From NCBI GenBank assembly GCA_040220135.1, contig JAVJTT010000024.1, positions 186,001 through 250,000 of the forward strand: DNA of 64,000 nucleotides, read 5' to 3'. The notes beneath the pieces are model-generated. The model was not told the DNA's origin and searched no databases. It saw nothing but the letters and a program-made list of their open reading frames with translations. Every line of letters starts with the position of its first letter. Positions within the stretch are counted from its first letter, which is position 1. This stretch comes from CAJXMH01 sp040220135. Lineage in GTDB: Bacteria; Bacteroidota; Bacteroidia; Flavobacteriales_E; Vicingaceae. The position numbers were made by a program, and so were the translations under genes. Below are positions 26,600 through 35,983 of this stretch, piece after piece.

Positions 26600-28213
26600 C
26601 TAAACGCTTGCCGTAGCATGCGGCGCTGCATTCATGATTTCTTCATTCGCATAATCAGCGAACTTTTTAAAGTTTTCTACAAAAGCAACCGCTAATTGAT
26701 CTGCTTTTTTGTCGTAGGCGGCTTTATCTTCCCAAGTATTTTTTGGGTTTAAAATGTCTGCCGGAACGCCTGGGCATTCTGTTGGCATAGCCAAACCAAA
26801 AACTTCGTGAGCTTCAAAATTGACATCCTTAAGTTTCCCTTCAAGAGCGGCAGTGATCATATCTCTGGTGTAAGAGAGTTTGATTCTAGATCCCGTGCCA
26901 TACTCACCACCTGACCAACCGGTGTTGATCAACCATACATTAACTTTATGTTGGTCCATTTTTTCACCTAACATTTCGGCATATTTGGTCGGGTGAAGCG
27001 GCATAAATGGAGCTCCAAAACATGCCGAGAAAACCGTTTGTGGTTCTGTAATGCCTGCCTCTGTGCCGGCAACCTTTGCGGTGTATCCGGAAATGAAGTG
27101 ATACATGGCTTGTCCTTTGCTCAATTTTGAGATAGGAGGTAAAACTCCGTAAGCATCACAGGTCAAAAAGAAAATATTTTTTGGGTGACCACCAATGGAA
27201 CCATCTTGAATGTTGTCGATATGGTAGATGGGGTAACTTACTCGAGTATTTTGCGTTTTGTCGCTATTTTCAAAGTCAACCTCTGTGCTTCCTTCTTTAA
27301 AATTAATATTCTCTAATAAGGCACCAAACTTAATTGCATCGTAAATCTGTGGTTCATTTTCACGACTTAGGTCGATACACTTGGCGTAACAGCCGCCCTC
27401 AAAGTTAAAAACAGAATCTTCGTCCCATCCGTGTTCATCGTCACCAATTAACCTTCTATTTGGGTCTGAAGACAAGGTAGTTTTTCCGGTTCCAGAAAGG
27501 CCAAAGAAAACAGCTGTGTCATCATCTTGTCCCACATTTGCTGAACAGTGCATAGACAGCACATTCTTTTGGTGAGGTAAAATAAAGTTAAGCGCTGAGA
27601 AAATTCCCTTTTTAATTTCTCCGGTGTAGCCCGTTCCGCCAATTAGCAAAGTCTTTTTGCTAAAGTTCATAATGGCGAAATTATGCTGACGTGTGCCATC
27701 AATTTCGGGATCAGCTTTGAAGCCAGGTGCGCAAATGATATTCCACTCCGGATTAAAGCTTGCAATTTCTTCAGCCGTAGGGCGTAAGAACATATTGTAG
27801 GCAAATAAACTAGAATAAGGGAATTCAGAAACAAGCCTAAGGTTCAAACGGTATTTTTCAGAAGAACAAGCGTAAGCATCTCTTACGTAAACCTCTTTAT
27901 TAGCCAAGTAAGCAGTTACACGATTGTATAGTTTGTCAAATTTATCAGCATCGAACTTGATGTTAATCCCGCCCCACCAAATGGCATCACGGCTAATATC
28001 ATCTTCTACAATGAAGCGATCTTTTGGAGATCTTCCTGTAAATTCACCAGTATCGATTGCAAGCGCTCCGTTATCGGCTAGTACACCTTCGCCACGTAAG
28101 ATGTTTTCTTCTACTAATTCAGCTGGCTCTAGGTTCCAATAGGCTGCAGCCACATTGCCTAATCCTAATGTAGAAATAGAAGCCTTTTTGGCTTTTCTTC
28201 CATACTCGTTCAT
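26600..28213 (-). CDS. pckA: Phosphoenolpyruvate carboxykinase (ATP)
   Basis: This enzyme converts oxaloacetate and ATP to PEP, CO2 and ADP, the entry step of gluconeogenesis. The 537-residue length is normal. Key elements are TGRSPKDRFIV (about 59-69, substrate Arg), IGGTGYTGEIKKG (191-203, with metal-binding Lys), the kinase P-loop GLSGTGKTT at 238-246 and GDDEHGWDE (metal-binding Asp). It is monocistronic, with its own TACCTTTG box upstream and a strong terminator downstream. Confidence 0.98.
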   Translation of the reverse strand: MNEYGRKAKKASISTLGLGNVAAAYWNLEPAELVEENILRGEGVLADNGALAIDTGEFTGRSPKDRFIVEDDISRDAIWWGGINIKFDADKFDKLYNRVTAYLANKEVYVRDAYACSSEKYRLNLRLVSEFPYSSLFAYNMFLRPTAEEIASFNPEWNIICAPGFKADPEIDGTRQHNFAIMNFSKKTLLIGGTGYTGEIKKGIFSALNFILPHQKNVLSMHCSANVGQDDDTAVFFGLSGTGKTTLSSDPNRRLIGDDEHGWDEDSVFNFEGGCYAKCIDLSRENEPQIYDAIKFGALLENINFKEGSTEVDFENSDKTQNTRVSYPIYHIDNIQDGSIGGHPKNIFFLTCDAYGVLPPISKLSKGQAMYHFISGYTAKVAGTEAGITEPQTVFSACFGAPFMPLHPTKYAEMLGEKMDQHKVNVWLINTGWSGGEYGTGSRIKLSYTRDMITAALEGKLKDVNFEAHEVFGLAMPTECPGVPADILNPKNTWEDKAAYDKKADQLAVAFVENFKKFADYANEEIMNAAPHATASV

Positions 28214-28285
28214 AAAATGGGTTTTAGATTTTTAATACGAAAATGAGGAATTATATACTTTTCGTTAATTAATGATTTCTTAATA

Positions 28286-28293
28286 CAAAGGTA
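28286..28293 (-). promoter_or_regulatory. Putative -7 box TACCTTTG of pckA
   Basis: An exact TAnnTTTG match on the minus strand, about 72 bases upstream of the pckA ATG. The long leader contrasts with the very short ones elsewhere in the window. On the plus strand a TAACTTTA sequence near 28371-28378 could serve the divergent glycan cluster. Confidence 0.5.
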
Positions 28294-28407
28294 ATTGGGT
28301 TTTTAGAATTCTGTTTTATTCTTCCGCTTTTTTTTAAACAAGATTTTACTCACGTTAAAAAAACAACTGGATAACTTTACTTTAGCAGCTCAAAATGGAG
28401 TTTTCAA

Positions 28408-29538
28408 ATGAACGTGCACGTTTTTACTGATTCTTTAGGTCACTACATGAATCGCTTTGTTGATCGAATGTCAAAATTTGACAAAGATGCGCTATACGTC
28501 AATCTTTACAGCCCTGAAAATATAGATCCTAAGGTGTATTGTATGGGAAGTTCCATAGAAAAACTTGAAAAGAAAGTGCTTTCAATAGATTCTATTGAAA
28601 GAATTTTCTTTCATCCATTAAATGGTTTTCATGCTTCAATGATTGAAAGCCTAAAGGCAAAGTTTAAGGATTTAAAGATCTTTTACGTGGTTTGGAGTCG
28701 TGAAGCATATGTGAATCGTAAAACTGAAGAGAGCTTACTTCAACCATTTGCTTTAAATTTTGTCAGAAAGAAGTATGGAAATTCTAAACCGGTCTTTAGG
28801 AATTTGAAAAGACTCATAAAAGAAACTTATTTCAATGTCTTTCCTTTACGTGATGATTACCAAAGGTTTTGCAAAGCGATAAGTCAAGCGGATTTTATTT
28901 GCTGCAATTTTAAAGAAGAGTATGACTTGCTTCGATCTCTCTACAATACAGAGGCTCAATTTTGTAAGTTTTCTTACAATGATATTGATGAAATAGCAAC
29001 TAACAACCTTTTGAAGATAGGAGAAAATGTAGGGGAAAAAGTTTTGTTAAACCATACTGCAGATCCTTCATTGAATCATTTTGAAATACTACAGAAACTC
29101 GAGGTGATTGGTGCAGATGAAGTCGTTATGATTCCACTTAGCTATGGCAAAGAAGATTACAAAAAGCATTTACTTTCTTATGCTAAGAGTTTGAATTTAA
29201 ATATTGAGCCGATAGAAAAGCATCTTCCTTATTCAGATTATCTGGAATCTCTACAGCAAGTTAAGTGTGCAATATTTAATACAAGCATACAGCAGGCCTA
29301 CGGAAATGTCTTATTATTATTGTGGTTAGGGGTAAAAGTTTTTATGAGAATAGAATCTCCACTTTATAGAGGATTTAAAAGAGAAGGCTTTCATATTTAT
29401 TGTCTTGAAGAGCTAAAAGGTAAGAAGGACTTAGTTAGGCTAAGCTTGAGGCAGCAAAAAGAAAACCAGCAGCTTTTAAAGGATCATTATAAGAGACAAC
29501 AAAATGAAGCTCACTATCAGGACCTAGCCAAGCTATGA
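28408..29538 (+). CDS. WecF-like glycosyltransferase (4-amino-4,6-dideoxygalactosyl transferase family)
   Basis: A 376-residue GT-B-like protein resembling WecF (glycosyltransferase family 56), which in enterobacteria transfers Fuc4NAc from its TDP-sugar to a lipid-linked acceptor. Supporting segments are MNVHVFTDS at the start, FYVVWSREAY (compare the WVIWGGDLY-type segment of WecF), NHTADPSLNHFEILQKL, VMIPLSYGKEDYKKHL, and near the C-terminus NTSIQQAYGNVLLLLWLGVKVF. It opens the glycan locus and overlaps the Wzx gene by four bases. A WecE aminotransferase lies 19 kb away in the same locus, supporting a 4-amino-4,6-dideoxyhexose substrate. Whether that sugar is acetylated or formylated is open. 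Confidence 0.75.
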   Translation: MNVHVFTDSLGHYMNRFVDRMSKFDKDALYVNLYSPENIDPKVYCMGSSIEKLEKKVLSIDSIERIFFHPLNGFHASMIESLKAKFKDLKIFYVVWSREAYVNRKTEESLLQPFALNFVRKKYGNSKPVFRNLKRLIKETYFNVFPLRDDYQRFCKAISQADFICCNFKEEYDLLRSLYNTEAQFCKFSYNDIDEIATNNLLKIGENVGEKVLLNHTADPSLNHFEILQKLEVIGADEVVMIPLSYGKEDYKKHLLSYAKSLNLNIEPIEKHLPYSDYLESLQQVKCAIFNTSIQQAYGNVLLLLWLGVKVFMRIESPLYRGFKREGFHIYCLEELKGKKDLVRLSLRQQKENQQLLKDHYKRQQNEAHYQDLAKL

Positions 29539-31010
29539 AAGCTTATTTGAAACAATTATTTGGAGAAACGGCTATCTATGGCTTGAGTTCCATGTCAACC
29601 AAGTTGATTAGTCTTTTTTTAATTCCTCTGTACACTGCTGTTTTAAGTCCTGCTGATTATGGAACTCTAAACCTGCTCAATGCATTTTTTTCATTGGCCC
29701 TGTTGTTGGCTGTTTTTGCCCTAGATAACTCAGCAGCAAGGTGGTTTTACGATAGCGAAGAATTAACAGATAAGAAAAGCACCATATCTTCTTGGTTTTG
29801 GTTTCAGCTCTGTATTACAGTATTCATTTTTGTGGTCGTCATTTTTTTTCGAAAACTGTTTGCCGAACAAGTTTTTGACCTCGAAAATGAACGCTTGCTT
29901 TGGATAGCTGCAGGCAGCTATTTGTTTGGTGTACTTCCTTCAATTACCCCTAATTGGTTTAGAATGAGAAGAAAGGCTAAGCAAACAGTAGCTTATACCA
30001 TTAGCCTTTCTCTAATCACCATTACCTTAACCATCTATTTTGTTTTGGTCAAAGAATATAAAGTAAAGGGCATTTTTTTAGCGCTATTGATTGCCAATGC
30101 AGTTATGAGTCTAGTGAGTTTAATCCTATTAAAGAGCTGGCTTTTTCCTAAGTACTTTAAGGCAGATAGATTGAAAGAAATGTTGAAGTATGCACTTCCA
30201 TTAGTGCCTACTGTGGTTGCTTTTTGGGTGCTAAATTCTTCAGCCTCATTCGTTATTGAGTACTTTTCAGGTAAGCATGAATTGGGAATTTTTCAAATTG
30301 GAATGTCTATTGCCTCAGGAATAACATTGTTAATTACAGCTTTTAGAATGGCATTTCCTCCTTTTGCATTTTCGATTTACAAAAAAGAGGGAGCTAAACG
30401 GTTGTTTGCCTCCATTTTAACCGCTTACAGTTTGGTGTTTGTTTCTGTCGCTCTTTTCCTATCCCTTTTTGCCTTAGAGCTACTCAAGCTCTTTACGCAA
30501 CCTTCTTACTATCAGGCGGCAAGTGTTGCTGGCCTGCTATTTTTTAATAACATTGTTTACGGTTACTCCTACATTGTTGGCTTAGGAAATGGAATCATGA
30601 AAGACAACAAACCAATTGCCAAAGCTGTTTTTATTGCGGCATTGATTACGGCCTCCTTTTTTGTAGTGGCCATTCCAAATTTGGGAGTTGAAGGGGCTGC
30701 CCTGAGTATGTTGCTGGGGTATCTAGTAGTACCAATTTTAGTTTATCGAGATGCTCAAAAAAAGTGGCACATTCCGTTTAAAGCAAAATTGAGTTTGTTA
30801 ATCTTCTTGGGCGGAATTTCTGCTTTTCTGATAAGCTTAAGCTTTAAGGGCTTAGATTACGGTTATTACATTTTGATACGTTTATTGATTTTCTTGATCT
30901 ACTTGAGCTTTCTTTATCTTTTGATCAGAAAATTTGACCGCGAATCCTTTAATAAAGTCTTGATCCTGGTTTTAAATCGCATTAAGAAGTTGCTAAAAAA
31001 ATCAACTTGA
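29535..31010 (+). CDS. wzx: Wzx-type polysaccharide flippase
   Basis: A 491-residue MOP-superfamily protein with about 14 membrane helices. It starts with KQLFGETAIYGLSSMSTKLISL, typical of the Wzx/RfbX N-terminus, and has a conserved PLYTAVLSPADYGTLNLL. It flips undecaprenyl-diphosphate-linked repeat units to the periplasm. Its start overlaps the WecF-like gene (ATGA), so the two are translationally coupled, which suits a transferase and flippase pair. The 3' end overlaps the convergent glycosyltransferase gene by nine bases. Confidence 0.9.
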   Translation: MKAYLKQLFGETAIYGLSSMSTKLISLFLIPLYTAVLSPADYGTLNLLNAFFSLALLLAVFALDNSAARWFYDSEELTDKKSTISSWFWFQLCITVFIFVVVIFFRKLFAEQVFDLENERLLWIAAGSYLFGVLPSITPNWFRMRRKAKQTVAYTISLSLITITLTIYFVLVKEYKVKGIFLALLIANAVMSLVSLILLKSWLFPKYFKADRLKEMLKYALPLVPTVVAFWVLNSSASFVIEYFSGKHELGIFQIGMSIASGITLLITAFRMAFPPFAFSIYKKEGAKRLFASILTAYSLVFVSVALFLSLFALELLKLFTQPSYYQAASVAGLLFFNNIVYGYSYIVGLGNGIMKDNKPIAKAVFIAALITASFFVVAIPNLGVEGAALSMLLGYLVVPILVYRDAQKKWHIPFKAKLSLLIFLGGISAFLISLSFKGLDYGYYILIRLLIFLIYLSFLYLLIRKFDRESFNKVLILVLNRIKKLLKKST

Positions 31011-32117
31011 CCTTAGATTTAGAGCAGTTTCTAGTGTTTCATAGAGTGCCTTTTCACTGTGGTTTTCTTTTACCCATTCAATTTGACTATTAAAGTCAAT
31101 TGCCTTTTCTTCTATCAAGCTTGCAACTTCTTCTACTCTTTTACTGAGCTTATCGAAGCTTGCATTAAAGATGGGAAAGTTGTCTTTTAGATGATCGGAA
31201 TAGAGTGGATCAATGTAACAAACTACAGCGTTTTTCGACAGCAAAGCTTCTAGGCTTTGTTGACCATACCAACCAATTACCATTTGGTCGATTACAATAT
31301 CAGCTTCTCTGTATAGCTGGAACAAATCGTATCGATTTACTGAATATAAAGAGTTGGAATTTGCTTTTAAATCTGGAGTATAAATGTATTCAAAACGATG
31401 GTTTTGATTGTTGACTAATTCTTTAACAATTAAGTCGATGTATTTACTACCCTTGGTTTTGGTATTTGAGGGTGCATGTAAAATTCTAATTTTTTGAGTG
31501 TTGAAGAATTTATCTTTTTCACTGGTATGTTCTGAAAAAGAGCTTTCGAATTCTTGGTGATCCATTAAAATTGGCAAATACTTAGCTGATGGAATGATTT
31601 CAAGTAAGTCTGGAGTTGATACAACAATTTTATTAGCAAAACGAAGACTGTCTTCTTTTAGCTTTAATTGCCATTGTTGCTGAATTTTAGGAGCTGAAAC
31701 ATCCCACTCAGGATGAAACAACTTTTCTGCTTTCCAATACAAGTATTCGGGATTTCTGATATCACTTCCGACAAAGTGCATACTGACAAATTTGTTGAAT
31801 ATCCGATAAATGATAAATTCAAGTTTTCTTAGTTTACGCGTTAATATGGTTTCACCTGAAAAGAAATGAAAAACGTCATAGCGGAAGATTGCCTTGGAGA
31901 AAAATGAAAGCGATTTAGACCATTGAAGTATTTGATTTAGTTCTTGATAATTAAACTCATAATCATAAGATGCTTTGAATTGAGAGGCAGGAACTTTATA
32001 CTTTACGAAGGAAGTAATTGAGATTGCACTCTTGTGCTTCCTTTTTAAGAGTTTTTTATAACGGTTTATCCGCCAGCCAATGTCTACAGCTGCAAATAGG
32101 ATTTTCTTTTGCTTCAT
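31002..32117 (-). CDS. GT-B fold glycosyltransferase, family not assigned
   Basis: From the ATG at 32117 the protein has 371 residues, beginning MKQKKILFAAVDIGWRI. The N-terminal half contains HFVGSDIRNPEYLYW, a pattern seen in family 1/4 GT-B enzymes. The C-terminal half has RILHAPSNTKTKGSKYI (nucleotide-side loop) and ADIVIDQMVIGWYGQQSLEAL, where the Glu near the end fits the acidic donor-binding residue of GT4 proteins. The upstream reading frame to 32162 overlaps a TATATTTG box, so the internal ATG is preferred. It is transcribed against its neighbours. The acceptor and donor are unknown. Confidence 0.75.
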   Translation of the reverse strand: MKQKKILFAAVDIGWRINRYKKLLKRKHKSAISITSFVKYKVPASQFKASYDYEFNYQELNQILQWSKSLSFFSKAIFRYDVFHFFSGETILTRKLRKLEFIIYRIFNKFVSMHFVGSDIRNPEYLYWKAEKLFHPEWDVSAPKIQQQWQLKLKEDSLRFANKIVVSTPDLLEIIPSAKYLPILMDHQEFESSFSEHTSEKDKFFNTQKIRILHAPSNTKTKGSKYIDLIVKELVNNQNHRFEYIYTPDLKANSNSLYSVNRYDLFQLYREADIVIDQMVIGWYGQQSLEALLSKNAVVCYIDPLYSDHLKDNFPIFNASFDKLSKRVEEVASLIEEKAIDFNSQIEWVKENHSEKALYETLETALNLRSS

Positions 32118-32151
32118 ATATAAAAGACACAGTTCTAAACTATGAGATGCG

Positions 32152-32159
32152 CAAATATA
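32152..32159 (-). promoter_or_regulatory. Putative -7 box TATATTTG of the GT-B gene
   Basis: An exact TAnnTTTG match on the minus strand, 34 bases before the chosen ATG at 32117. A minus-strand TTTG (CAAA at 32177-32180) is 17 bases further upstream, slightly closer than the usual spacing. Confidence 0.45.
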
Positions 32160-32256
32160 CATTAGTTTAAGCCTATCAAAATTGATTATATTTTGTAAGT
32201 TGGCCGCGAAATAGAAGTCAGATTAGGAATTCATTTTGATACGTTAAAGCATTGGT

Positions 32257-33384
32257 TTGAAAGTTGTTTATATTATTTCTAAAGTAGAAAAAGCAGTAGC
32301 TTTTGAATGGATTGCCGATGCATTTAAAGAGAAGGGAGAAAACATTCACTTTATTCTTCTGCATAATAATTTCAATACCCCAATTGTCAACTACTTAGAA
32401 GAAAAAGGTATTCCGTTAAGTAAAATAGCGTTTCATAAAAAGTTAGACTTATTTCGGATTTGGTTTCAAGTATATGGCCTTTTACTAAAGCTTCGTCCGC
32501 AGCTTGTTCACACCCACTTGTTCGAAGGTTCATTAATCGGATTGAGTGCCGCAAAAATGGCAAGGATCAAAAAAAGAGTTTACACGCGTCATCATTCAAC
32601 TTATCATCATCAATACTTTCCAAAGGCGGTAAAATATGATAAATGGATTAATGCTTTAGCTACTGATATAGTAGCAATTAGCAATAACGTTAAAAGGGTT
32701 CTAATAAATAAAGAGAAGGTCGCACCCGAAAAAGTAAGTCTAATTGAACACGGATTTAAGTTAGAACAGTTTCAATGTGTTAGTCAAGATAGGGCTGATC
32801 GATTGCGAAAAAAATATAACATTAAGGAAGGCAAGACAATAGTAGGAGTTATCTCCCGGTATTTTGAGTTGAAGGGAGTAGAGTATATCGTAAAAGCCTT
32901 TAAGGAATTAGTTAAGCAACACCCCAATGTACACCTTTTGCTAGCTAATGCAGGTGGTGAACACGAAGCTGTGGTGAGAGCAGAATTAAATGCAATTCCC
33001 AAAGAAAACTACAGCGAAATTAAGTTCGAGAACGACCTTTTTGCGTTGCACAAGTTAATAGACATTTATGTACATGTTCCGATAAACAATGAAATAGAAG
33101 CATTTGGACAAACTTATGTGGAAGCTTTGGCATCCGGAACACCCTCGGTTTTTACCCTTTCCGGTATAGCCAACGACTTTATTAAAGATGGCCAAAATGC
33201 TTTGGTGGTAGAAGCGAAAAATAGTGACCAGATTTTAGCGGCAATTGAACGGTATATTCAAAACCCAAGCTTAAGGGAAAAGATAGTGGAAAATGGCAAA
33301 AAGGACGTGGATCGTTTTGCATTAAAGCATATGATTAATAAGCTATTTAATTTATATCAAAAAAATGCAAACAAAGCCCACTAA
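32257..33384 (+). CDS. Glycosyltransferase family 4
   Basis: A 375-residue GT-B enzyme. The N-terminal acceptor domain has LRPQLVHTHLFEGSLIGLSAAK and RHHSTYHHQYF. The C-terminal donor domain has VGVISRYFELKGVEYIVKAF (Rossmann strand plus the KG loop) and the E-x7-E motif in EAFGQTYVEALASGTP at about 281-296. Retaining activity with a nucleotide sugar is expected. It starts with TTG at 32257, which gives the normal MKVVYIISK strand; no ATG is nearby. It is the first of four same-strand genes up to 35983. Confidence 0.92.
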   Translation: MKVVYIISKVEKAVAFEWIADAFKEKGENIHFILLHNNFNTPIVNYLEEKGIPLSKIAFHKKLDLFRIWFQVYGLLLKLRPQLVHTHLFEGSLIGLSAAKMARIKKRVYTRHHSTYHHQYFPKAVKYDKWINALATDIVAISNNVKRVLINKEKVAPEKVSLIEHGFKLEQFQCVSQDRADRLRKKYNIKEGKTIVGVISRYFELKGVEYIVKAFKELVKQHPNVHLLLANAGGEHEAVVRAELNAIPKENYSEIKFENDLFALHKLIDIYVHVPINNEIEAFGQTYVEALASGTPSVFTLSGIANDFIKDGQNALVVEAKNSDQILAAIERYIQNPSLREKIVENGKKDVDRFALKHMINKLFNLYQKNANKAH

Positions 33385-33398
33385 GTAAATATTATAAA

Positions 33399-33406
33399 TA
33401 CTTTTG
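33399..33406 (+). promoter_or_regulatory. Putative -7 box TACTTTTG before the GT2 gene
   Basis: An exact TAnnTTTG match, ten bases before the ATG at 33417, inside a 32-base gap. It may provide an internal promoter for the GT2-CapD-nucleotidyltransferase genes. Confidence 0.4.
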
Positions 33407-33416
33407 GACTTCTATC

Positions 33417-34352
33417 ATGAACAGTAGTAAACGATTAGAGAACCCTTTTTTTACAGTAGTTATTCCGACCTACAATCGAGAAGACTTGATTGAAGCTACC
33501 TTAAAAAGTGTTTTAGCCCAAACTTACAGTAATTACGAAATACTGATTGTTGATAATGCTTCTACTGATCGTACCATTCAGGTTCTAAAACCGTTCCTAG
33601 AAGAACATGATCAAATCACCCTGATTAAGAATGAGAAGAACCTTGAGAGATCAAGAGCAAGAAATGTTGGTTTTCGAGCAGCGTCAGGCGATTTTTTAAC
33701 CTTGCTTGACTCCGACGATTTCATGTATCGAGATAGTTTAAAAGATGCAGCTGAATTCGTAAAGAAAAATCAAACGGTAAACTTCTTTCATAATTACTAC
33801 GAATTAGTAGATTCAGATTGGAATACTCTTAAATCTTATACTTTTCCCTCAGAGAAAGATCAAATAAAGCAGTTAGCTAAAGGGAATTTTATTTCATGCA
33901 TTGGAGTTTATATTTCTAGAGAAATTTACCAAGCGTATGAATTTAATGAAGATGAAAAAATTTTGGGATCCGAAGACTGGGAACTCTGGCTAAGGGTTAT
34001 TTCTAAATACCCACTTAAATCAATAGAAAAAGTAAACAGTGGGGTTTTGTATCATAAGGGTCGATCTATTTCTGCTTATTCTTTAAAGGAGGTTGTAAAA
34101 AGAAAGAACTATATCATTGATGAAGTTCTAAAAAACAAAGCTGTTCAAGACATATTTGGTCGATACGAATCTTTAATGAGAGGGTCAGCCTATTTGTTTA
34201 CTGCCGTTTCAGCAAATGATGCCAAGCTTTTTAACGAAGCAAAAAAATACTTGCGCAGAGCAGCAGAACTATGGCCTCCAATAATATTCAGTAAGCGATT
34301 TATCCGAATAGCACAAATTGCAAATTTTAAAATTGAAAGAAACTTAAATTAA
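33417..34352 (+). CDS. Glycosyltransferase family 2
   Basis: A 311-residue GT-A enzyme. FFTVVIPTYNREDLIEATLKS opens the nucleotide-binding fold, VDNAST follows at 45-50, and the metal-binding DSDD lies at 98-101 (LTLLDSDDFMY). The later GSEDWELWLRV matches the ED-W acceptor-side motif of this family, where the Asp is the likely base. No transmembrane segment is visible, so it is a cytosolic, probably membrane-associated enzyme building the repeat unit. One base separates it from the next gene. Confidence 0.93.
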   Translation: MNSSKRLENPFFTVVIPTYNREDLIEATLKSVLAQTYSNYEILIVDNASTDRTIQVLKPFLEEHDQITLIKNEKNLERSRARNVGFRAASGDFLTLLDSDDFMYRDSLKDAAEFVKKNQTVNFFHNYYELVDSDWNTLKSYTFPSEKDQIKQLAKGNFISCIGVYISREIYQAYEFNEDEKILGSEDWELWLRVISKYPLKSIEKVNSGVLYHKGRSISAYSLKEVVKRKNYIIDEVLKNKAVQDIFGRYESLMRGSAYLFTAVSANDAKLFNEAKKYLRRAAELWPPIIFSKRFIRIAQIANFKIERNLN

Positions 34353-34353
34353 A

Positions 34354-35304
34354 ATGAAGAAAGTCTTAATTACCGGTGGAACCGGTTTTCTTGGAAGAAG
34401 GTTAGCCCTTGCCATGCAATCAAACTACAAAGTGGTGTTAACGGGACGTAATAATAAACAAAATGCCTTTGCGGCTAAGTTTACCGGCTGCGAAGTGATC
34501 CCCATGGACATCGCAAACATTGAGGCAGTAAGAGACGCTTTCACAGAAGTTAAGCCAGACATTGTAATCCATGCGGCAGCCACCAAGTTTGTAGATTTGG
34601 CTGAAAAGCAACCAATGGAATGTGTTGACGTTAACGTTATAGGCTCTCAAAATGTAGCTAGAGTAGCAGTAGAGAAAGATGTAGAGGAGGTGATTGGGAT
34701 TAGTACAGACAAAGCAGCGCCACCGGTTAGAAATACTTACGGATTAACAAAAGCCTTGATGGAAAGGGTATTTTGTTCTATGAATGGCAAAGCCAAGACA
34801 AAATTCTGTTGTGTTCGCTATGGCAATGTAGCTTGGTCTACCGGCTCAGTGCTAACCATTTGGAAGAAAATGCACGAAGAGACCGGGGTTATTGGAACTA
34901 CCGGCCCGGAGATGAGACGTTTCTTTTTTACAGTAGATGAAGCTGTAAAGTTAGTCTTAACGGCCATTGATAACATAGATGAACTTCAAGGACAAGTGTT
35001 ATCAAGGGAAATGAAGGCTGCTCAAATAGAAGACCTTTTACAGACTTGGACCAAGCACTTGGGCGGTAAGTATGAAAAAATAGAGGGAAGACCTGGCGAA
35101 AGAAATGACGAATTTCTTATTGGCGATACCGAGTTGCCATATACTGCGGTAAAGGATTTTGAAGGGGTTAAACACTATATTATTTCTTTTAATCAGAAGG
35201 CAAAAACACCTTTAAAGGAAGTTTTTTCTTCAGCAAACGCAGATCGCCTTAGCGAGAAAGAAATGCTTGAAATTATAGAGAGTCCACCTTCAGAGGAAAA
35301 GTAA
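34354..35304 (+). CDS. CapD/FlaA1-like NAD-dependent sugar-nucleotide dehydratase or epimerase
   Basis: A 316-residue SDR enzyme with GGTGFLG at 8-14, HAAATKFVDLAEKQP, STDK at 117-120 and the catalytic Tyr129-x3-Lys133 (YGLTK). The ISTDKA segment and the lack of N-terminal membrane helices place it near short UDP-GlcNAc 4,6-dehydratases (FlaA1/PseB/CapD type). The usual AVNP after STDKA is APP here. The product would be a 4-keto-6-deoxy sugar nucleotide that could feed an aminotransferase, but the substrate is not proven. Confidence 0.85.
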   Translation: MKKVLITGGTGFLGRRLALAMQSNYKVVLTGRNNKQNAFAAKFTGCEVIPMDIANIEAVRDAFTEVKPDIVIHAAATKFVDLAEKQPMECVDVNVIGSQNVARVAVEKDVEEVIGISTDKAAPPVRNTYGLTKALMERVFCSMNGKAKTKFCCVRYGNVAWSTGSVLTIWKKMHEETGVIGTTGPEMRRFFFTVDEAVKLVLTAIDNIDELQGQVLSREMKAAQIEDLLQTWTKHLGGKYEKIEGRPGERNDEFLIGDTELPYTAVKDFEGVKHYIISFNQKAKTPLKEVFSSANADRLSEKEMLEIIESPPSEEK

Positions 35305-35314
35305 AAAGTAAAAC

Positions 35315-35983
35315 ATGAAGAAAATTGAGCATGCAATAATAATGGCTGCTGGAAGAGGTTCAAGAATGATGCCTCTAACCAATGATATTCCCAAAGCCAT
35401 GGCAAAGATTGGCGACACTACTCTAATTGTAAATGGGATTGAGAAAATTAAGGAGGTGCTCAAGAATATTCACATCACTGTAGGGTATAAAAAGGCTGAC
35501 TTGGCCAAACACGTCATAGAGCATGACATCTCTTCCATTATTAACACGGAAGGAAAAGGGAATGCCTGGTGGCTTTTCAATAGTTTACTAAAACACTTGG
35601 ATCAGCCTCTCTTTGTACTAACGTGTGATAATGTGACAGACCTAGACTTTGAAAAACTGGCTGAAGATTATTATCAGATTGGCGAACCGGCTTGCATGGT
35701 AGTCCCCGTTACCCCGATAGAGGGCCTAGAAGGAGACTACATCTTTGAGAAAAACAATCTGATTTTCGACTTAAACAGAGAGAAAAAAAGCGAAAAGTAC
35801 TGCTCCGGAATTCAGGTCATTAATCCGGCTAAAGTGAACCAAATTACAGAGCCGGTTGATGATTTTTACCTACTTTGGAAACAATTAATGAAAGCTGAAC
35901 AGTTGTATTGCTCCAACGTAAGACCATCAAAGTGGTTTACAGTAGACACACTAGAGCAACTAGAGAAGGCAAACTTAACGTAA
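35315..35983 (+). CDS. Sugar-1-phosphate nucleotidyltransferase-like protein
   Basis: A 222-residue NTP_transferase-fold protein. The nucleotide loop is MAAGRGSRMMPLT at 10-22, with Lys27 in IPKAM. VLTCDNVTDLDF supplies the metal-site Asp. At 222 residues it is shorter than RmlA (about 290) and lacks a C-terminal beta-helix, so it resembles the small nucleotidyltransferases (MurU or LicC type) that activate sugar phosphates or choline phosphate. It follows the CapD-like gene after ten bases and overlaps the convergent membrane protein gene by nine. Confidence 0.85.
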   Translation: MKKIEHAIIMAAGRGSRMMPLTNDIPKAMAKIGDTTLIVNGIEKIKEVLKNIHITVGYKKADLAKHVIEHDISSIINTEGKGNAWWLFNSLLKHLDQPLFVLTCDNVTDLDFEKLAEDYYQIGEPACMVVPVTPIEGLEGDYIFEKNNLIFDLNREKKSEKYCSGIQVINPAKVNQITEPVDDFYLLWKQLMKAEQLYCSNVRPSKWFTVDTLEQLEKANLT

